NCBI GenBank assembly: GCA_045603125.1
Contig: JAZULN010000036.1
Coordinates: 19,755 to 83,754, forward strand
Direction of reading: 5' to 3'
Length of the DNA stretch: 64,000 bases
From: CAKSFT01 sp045603125
GTDB lineage: Bacteria; Bacillota; Clostridia; UBA1381
Shown here: positions 60,094 through 64,000 of the stretch, piece by piece
How positions within the stretch are numbered: the first letter of the stretch is position 1
Layout of the letters: the number at the start of each line of letters is the position of its first letter
The notes under the pieces: model-generated
Databases searched by the model: none
Seen by the model: only the letters and a program-made list of their open reading frames with translations
What the model was told of the DNA's origin: nothing
Program-made: the position numbers and the translations under genes

Positions 60094-61212
60094 ATGAAAA
60101 TTGCTATGATTGGGCATAAGGTTATGCCGTCAAGACGAGGCGGAATAGAAAATGTTTTAACAACACTTTGTCCTATGCTGGTTGAAATGGGGCATGATGT
60201 TACTTGTTATAACCGAACATCCGATAAGGTCGAAAATGAATATGTGGGAACTGTTAAAGACAATATGTATAAGGGTGTTAGAATCAAGAATGCGTGGACC
60301 GTCAATTTCCGCGGATTTGCGGCCATGATAGCGTCTTTTACAGCAGCAGTAGCGGCATCTTTTGGTGATTATGATGTTATTCATTTCCATGCAGAAGGGC
60401 CGTGTGCAGCTCTTTGGATTCCAAAGCTTTTCGGTAAAAAATGTGTTGCAACAGTTCATGGACTTGACTGGCAAAGAGAAAAATGGGGCAAGGGCTTTGC
60501 CTCAAAATATATAAAATTCGGTGAAAAAGTCTTAGTAAAATATGCAGACGAGGTAATAGTTTTGAGTCAGGCGGCTTATGATTATTTTAAAAATACATAT
60601 AACCGCGAAACGACTATTATTCATAACGGAATAAGCAGGCCTCAAAAAAAGGAAGCCGAGATTATTTTAGAAAAATTTGGTCTCGAAAAAGACGGATATA
60701 TATCTGTTGTTTCAAGACTTACCGCTGAAAAAGGGATTCATTACCTTATTGATGCATATAAAAAAATCACCACAGATAAAAAACTGGTTATTGCCGGAGA
60801 TACAAGTGATACCGACGATTATGTAAAAATGTTAAAGGAAAAAGCGGCAGGAAATAAAAATATTATTTTCACCGGCTTTGTGTCGGGGGATACCCTTTCT
60901 GAAATATATTCCAATTCTTATATAAATGTGTTGCCGTCGGACCTTGAAGGAATGTCACTTTGTCTTTTGGAGTCGCTTGCATATAAGAATGCACTTTTAT
61001 GCTCAGATATCCCTGAGAATACATCGGTTGCAGAGGATCGGGCAATGTATTTTAAAAAAGGCAATATAGATGATTTGGCGGATAAGCTAAAGCTACTTTG
61101 TGATGATAGTGTTATGGTAGAAAAACTCCGTTCTGGGGTGGATGAATTTATTTTAGGAAAGTATAGCTGGCAGGATGTTGCAAAAAAAACCTGTGAGCTT
61201 TATCAAAAATAA
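60094..61212 (+). CDS. Glycosyltransferase family 4 protein
   Basis: A GT-B fold retaining glycosyltransferase of 372 residues. Seen: GHKVMPSRRGGIENVLTTL at the N-terminus, FHAEGPCAALWIPKLFGKK, IIHNGISRP near 185, ISVVSRLTAEKGIHYLIDA and the nucleotide-sugar E(x7)E region LPSDLEGMSLCLLESLA near residue 290. I chose the ATG at 60094 with TGGAGTGA upstream; an in-frame GTG at 60085 lies in that site. It acts on the lipid-linked intermediate; donor sugar unknown. Confidence 0.92.
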   Translation: MKIAMIGHKVMPSRRGGIENVLTTLCPMLVEMGHDVTCYNRTSDKVENEYVGTVKDNMYKGVRIKNAWTVNFRGFAAMIASFTAAVAASFGDYDVIHFHAEGPCAALWIPKLFGKKCVATVHGLDWQREKWGKGFASKYIKFGEKVLVKYADEVIVLSQAAYDYFKNTYNRETTIIHNGISRPQKKEAEIILEKFGLEKDGYISVVSRLTAEKGIHYLIDAYKKITTDKKLVIAGDTSDTDDYVKMLKEKAAGNKNIIFTGFVSGDTLSEIYSNSYINVLPSDLEGMSLCLLESLAYKNALLCSDIPENTSVAEDRAMYFKKGNIDDLADKLKLLCDDSVMVEKLRSGVDEFILGKYSWQDVAKKTCELYQK

Positions 61213-61231
61213 AAGTAAAGGTATATTTAAT

Positions 61232-62464
61232 ATGGATAATATAAAGAATGTTGAAAAAACTGAAAAGTATCAGGACAGAATAAAGGAACTTTTTGAAGAA
61301 GTAACTAAGGATGATGTATATGATAGGTGGCGGGATGCATTTGAAATTGAAAGCATAGATGAAAAGCAAGTCGTGGTTACCTATCATGGCAGGGAAGATA
61401 TTGGAAAGTTCAAAAAAGAGTGCAAAAAAACGCTTGAATCTTGTATTTATTCGGTGGTAGGCGAGGGAAAGAAGATTAAGATTTCGAAAAAGAATATTTT
61501 CGATTCTCTGAGCCCAAAAGCTAAAAAGAACATCAGAGCGTTAAAGTTCTTGGTTATTGGTATGGTTTTTGTTCTTATTGCAACGGCTGTTATTGTTCTG
61601 CTTTTTAGTTATATCGGTAACAGAAATTTCAGGGAGACTTTTTACAGCACAAGCAGTATTAAGGTAGATAGCCGTGTGCGTGTTATCCAGATATCAGATT
61701 TACACAGCTCATCTTATGGAAAAAACAATAAAAAGCTTTTGGAGAGAATTGAAGCATTAGAGCCGGATATTATAGTCTGCACCGGTGATATCGTAAATTC
61801 TGCGAAAGACGATGTGGACTATGCAGTTAATCTGGGAAGTGAGTTATCTAAGATTGCACCGTCATATTATGTATATGGAAACAACGAGGTGGAAAGCATC
61901 TATGATTTCCCGCTTAACGAAAAGGAACTTGACAAAAAATTTGGATTTGATAAAGATAACCGTGATGAGTCGGAACTCTTAAAACTCGAAGATCCTTTTG
62001 AGGAAAAGCTCGAAAATGCCGGGATTAAGGTATTAAAAAACGAGATGGATACGATTAAGGTAAAAACTATGAATGTTGATATATACGGAGTTTTAACCTC
62101 AAATCCGTCGTCTTTCTGGTCTTATTCGGAAAAGGCCTTCGGAGAGTATATATATAAAAATCCCGACAATTTAAAAATTACAGCCGTACATGAACCCTTT
62201 ATTTTTGAAGAGTTCAAGCCGGAATTCTGGGGAGATTTGATGATTTCAGGTCATACCCACGGCGGCGTTATGCGTATACCAGTGCTGGGACCTTTATATA
62301 CCCACGAAGGGGGGTTATTCCCGGAAAGAGACGGGGATTTTGTCTATGGAAGATATGACTGTCAGGGAAAACCGCTGATTGTAAGTTCAGGACTTGAAAA
62401 TACCAGCATTTTGCGTGTAAACAATCAACCTGAACTGGTTGTTATCGATATCAATAAATTTTGA
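61232..62464 (+). CDS. Membrane-anchored metallophosphoesterase with a DnaA-domain-I-like N-terminus
   Basis: 410 residues. Residues about 10-85 are a small alpha/beta cytoplasmic domain whose pattern (FEEVTKDDVYDRWRDAF, then VVVTYHGREDIGKFKKECKK) resembles the N-terminal domain of DnaA and related small protein-binding modules. A membrane helix at about 100-125 (VIGMVFVLIATAVIVLLFSY) follows. The C-terminal two-thirds is a calcineurin-type phosphoesterase of the YkuE-like branch: IQISDLHSSSYG, VCTGDIVNSA, YGNNEVES, AVHEPFIFEE and SGHTHGGVM. Possible substrates are lipid-linked pyrophosphates or sugar phosphates outside the cell. The start at 61232 has TAAAGG about ten bases upstream. Confidence 0.83.
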   Translation: MDNIKNVEKTEKYQDRIKELFEEVTKDDVYDRWRDAFEIESIDEKQVVVTYHGREDIGKFKKECKKTLESCIYSVVGEGKKIKISKKNIFDSLSPKAKKNIRALKFLVIGMVFVLIATAVIVLLFSYIGNRNFRETFYSTSSIKVDSRVRVIQISDLHSSSYGKNNKKLLERIEALEPDIIVCTGDIVNSAKDDVDYAVNLGSELSKIAPSYYVYGNNEVESIYDFPLNEKELDKKFGFDKDNRDESELLKLEDPFEEKLENAGIKVLKNEMDTIKVKTMNVDIYGVLTSNPSSFWSYSEKAFGEYIYKNPDNLKITAVHEPFIFEEFKPEFWGDLMISGHTHGGVMRIPVLGPLYTHEGGLFPERDGDFVYGRYDCQGKPLIVSSGLENTSILRVNNQPELVVIDINKF

Positions 62465-62484
62465 TTTAGGGGGTGTGATGGAAA

Positions 62485-63840
62485 ATGATTACTGACTTGA
62501 TTCAAAAATTGATTATTTTGATTTTTGGCGTGCTGTTTTTGACTTCGACGGCAATAATTTTTATTCGATTTAAAAATGTAAACCGCACAGAACGCATACA
62601 GATTTTTAAAACAGCAGAGTATTTGAATGCGTGGATAATTCTTGTTTGTTTTGTTGCAACTTTGGTTTATGGAATATTCAATCATTTTGAATTGAAAAAA
62701 TCCGTTCACGCAATAGTTTCGCTTAATTATTCTGAAGCGTCGCAGGCCTTAAATTCCAACGGTACAAGATATAATATGGCAGAGATTATCAGCGATGAGG
62801 TCGTAGAAAGAGCCATAAAAAAAGGAGCTCTTGAAGATGTTACAGTAAAAGAGCTCAAAAACTGTCTTGTTGTTTATCCTTCAGTGCAGGGGGGGGTTGA
62901 CGATGAAGCCCAATACCACATTTCCACTGAATTTGCAGTGGAATACCATGCATCAAAAGATACAGATCACCTTGACTCGGAAAATGTTATCAAGCTGATA
63001 ACTTCGGCCTATAAGGAATATTACATAGAAAAATATACCGATAATTTCAGTCTTGATTCCGAAAAGCCTGACTTTAGCAAAATGGAATATATGGATATAG
63101 TGTCATATTTTGAGAAGGAAACGGGGGCTATTCTTACTTACCTATACGGTATGGCAGAAAAAAATCCAAGCTTTGCCACCGAAAACGGAAGCACCTTTAA
63201 TTCCATTGCAGGTAAGGTTCATCAGTTTAAGGAAACTCAGATAAATCAGAATTTAAAATCTCTTATCTTGCAAAACGGAATCGCAAGAGATAAAAATGAA
63301 TATATTGAGAGACTTTCATATCAAAATAAAAATATAGATTTTGATCGACAGAAAAATGATATATCCTTTAGACTTTGCAATCAGGCAATTGCAATGTATA
63401 GCGAGGAAATGACCCGAATAGTTCTTGTTCCGACATGGGATCAGACAGGTAAATACTATATGGGAAGAACTAAAGTGGGTATTGATGAATTGTCTGTTAT
63501 GGCTACAAAGTTCAGTGATTATGTTGCATCAAACGAAAAAGAAATTATGGACAATAATCTTTTGATAAATAAAATTTCTTTTGGAAACCAGGTGCCCGAG
63601 ACTTCTTCGGCAGCAGATACTCTTTTGGAGTCTATTTACAAGAGCATTAAAGGCTTTGAAAAAGAAGCAATAACAGCAGGCAGGGAGTATTCACGCCATA
63701 AAATGAATCAGTGTATAGCGGTAAGCATCTACGGGGTTTCGGTCATGAATGAACTTAAAGGCCTTATCTTATTTGCAGCTTTTGCCTACATTACCATTAT
63801 GGCTTACTCTATTTCAAAGAAATTTCCCAAAAAGGCATAA
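62485..63840 (+). CDS. Unknown membrane protein of the polysaccharide locus
   Basis: Not recognised. 451 residues with two N-terminal membrane helices (LIQKLIILIFGVLFLTSTAI and WIILVCFVATLVYGIF), about 350 largely helical, soluble residues, and one C-terminal helix (LKGLILFAAFAYITIMAYSI). The central region contains coiled-coil-like stretches (NQNLKSLILQNGIARDKNEY, IDFDRQKNDISFRLCNQAIA) and no catalytic motif I know. The topology, a large domain held between terminal helices, resembles chain-length or secretion co-factors, and a Wzz-like gene follows 12 bases later. GGGGGTGTG precedes the start. Confidence 0.7.
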   Translation: MITDLIQKLIILIFGVLFLTSTAIIFIRFKNVNRTERIQIFKTAEYLNAWIILVCFVATLVYGIFNHFELKKSVHAIVSLNYSEASQALNSNGTRYNMAEIISDEVVERAIKKGALEDVTVKELKNCLVVYPSVQGGVDDEAQYHISTEFAVEYHASKDTDHLDSENVIKLITSAYKEYYIEKYTDNFSLDSEKPDFSKMEYMDIVSYFEKETGAILTYLYGMAEKNPSFATENGSTFNSIAGKVHQFKETQINQNLKSLILQNGIARDKNEYIERLSYQNKNIDFDRQKNDISFRLCNQAIAMYSEEMTRIVLVPTWDQTGKYYMGRTKVGIDELSVMATKFSDYVASNEKEIMDNNLLINKISFGNQVPETSSAADTLLESIYKSIKGFEKEAITAGREYSRHKMNQCIAVSIYGVSVMNELKGLILFAAFAYITIMAYSISKKFPKKA

Positions 63841-63852
63841 AGGAGGATGGCA

Positions 63853-64000
63853 ATGAAAAATTTTCAGATTTTAAGATATTTAAAAAAACTTTTGCCACTG
63901 ATAATAGTTTTTTGCTTGGTGGCGACATATGCTGTTTATTTCAAGCTTTCAGGAGCTAATTCTTATATAGCTTCTGAGGTTATCCATTATAATGACGAGC
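63853..64000 (+). CDS. Wzz-like chain-length determinant protein, 3' end outside window
   Basis: Only the first 49 codons are present. A basic N-terminus is followed by a membrane helix (LLPLIIVFCLVATYAVYF), then LSGANSYIASEVIHYND, the start pattern of Wzz/YveK-type polysaccharide co-polymerases (strand after the first helix with YxAS...I.Y). AGGAGGATGG lies just upstream of the ATG. Expected to have a second C-terminal helix beyond the window. The identification rests on this short stretch plus its position in an exopolysaccharide operon. Confidence 0.65.
   Translation, partial: MKNFQILRYLKKLLPLIIVFCLVATYAVYFKLSGANSYIASEVIHYNDE

Noticed and set aside
1..64000. CRISPR arrays, insertion sequences, prophage, tRNA or rRNA genes
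   Set aside because: No regularly spaced repeats, transposase, integrase, phage structural genes or RNA-gene signatures were recognised by reading; a tRNAscan or ISfinder search was not possible.

Overview
The window is 64 kb of AT-rich, densely packed bacterial chromosome, most likely from an anaerobic member of the class Clostridia (Firmicutes). Supporting this are the short HisG plus HisZ, strictly anaerobic class III ribonucleotide reductase (nrdDG), an IspH-ribosomal protein S1 fusion, a NadD-YqeK fusion, YlbF/YmcA next to miaB-mutSL, a HutP homologue, strong AGGAGG ribosome binding sites and TTGACA/TGnTATAAT promoters. Genus and species cannot be read from the sequence. No tRNA, rRNA, CRISPR array, insertion sequence or prophage was seen.

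Layout. 1-3.7 kb: end of a histidine operon (hisZ-hisG-hisA-hisIE) overlapping a Ppx/GppA phosphatase. 3.8-12 kb: yhbY, nadD-yqeK, rsfS, leuS, then truA, a DUF5711-like protein, a CvpA-like protein and rho. 12-17.5 kb (minus): a purine salvage operon, xpt followed by a BMP-type lipoprotein, ABC ATPase and two permeases. 17.8-26.7 kb: histidine phosphatase, miaB, ylbF-like, mutS, mutL, miaA and a metallophosphoesterase. 26.8-31.4 kb: tig, clpP, clpX, lysA. 31.4-34.6 kb (minus): nrdD-nrdG-dut behind a promoter carrying two NrdR-box-like palindromes. 34.8-39.8 kb: LCP cell-wall ligase, a small unknown membrane protein with an unusual leader, an orphan peptide-type binding lipoprotein and an RpiR regulator. 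39.8-45.8 kb: FAD oxidoreductase, HutP-like protein, a NodB-like unknown, cmk, plsC and ispH-S1.

45.8-46.1 kb holds no convincing protein gene. It has a near-consensus promoter, a very long stem starting at the predicted first transcribed base, further stems and two terminators: a stand-alone structured RNA that I cannot assign to a family. 46.2-49.8 kb (minus) is a sugar-acid-type catabolic operon (M24 peptidase, DapA/NAL-family aldolase, zinc dehydrogenase, enolase-superfamily dehydratase) divergent from a PocR-AraC regulator. At 50.8-51.6 kb (minus), pnuC follows a leader that looks like a transcription attenuator or riboswitch.

51.8 kb to the right edge is an exopolysaccharide/capsule operon. 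Its first gene is a membrane GGDEF diguanylate cyclase, followed by a serine-acetyltransferase-like protein, a Wzx-like flippase, glycosyltransferases, a YdjC-type deacetylase, a priming sugar transferase, a membrane metallophosphoesterase, an unknown membrane protein and the start of a Wzz-like gene. The most interesting items are the RNA at 45854-46119, the pnuC leader, and the coupling of a diguanylate cyclase to polysaccharide genes.
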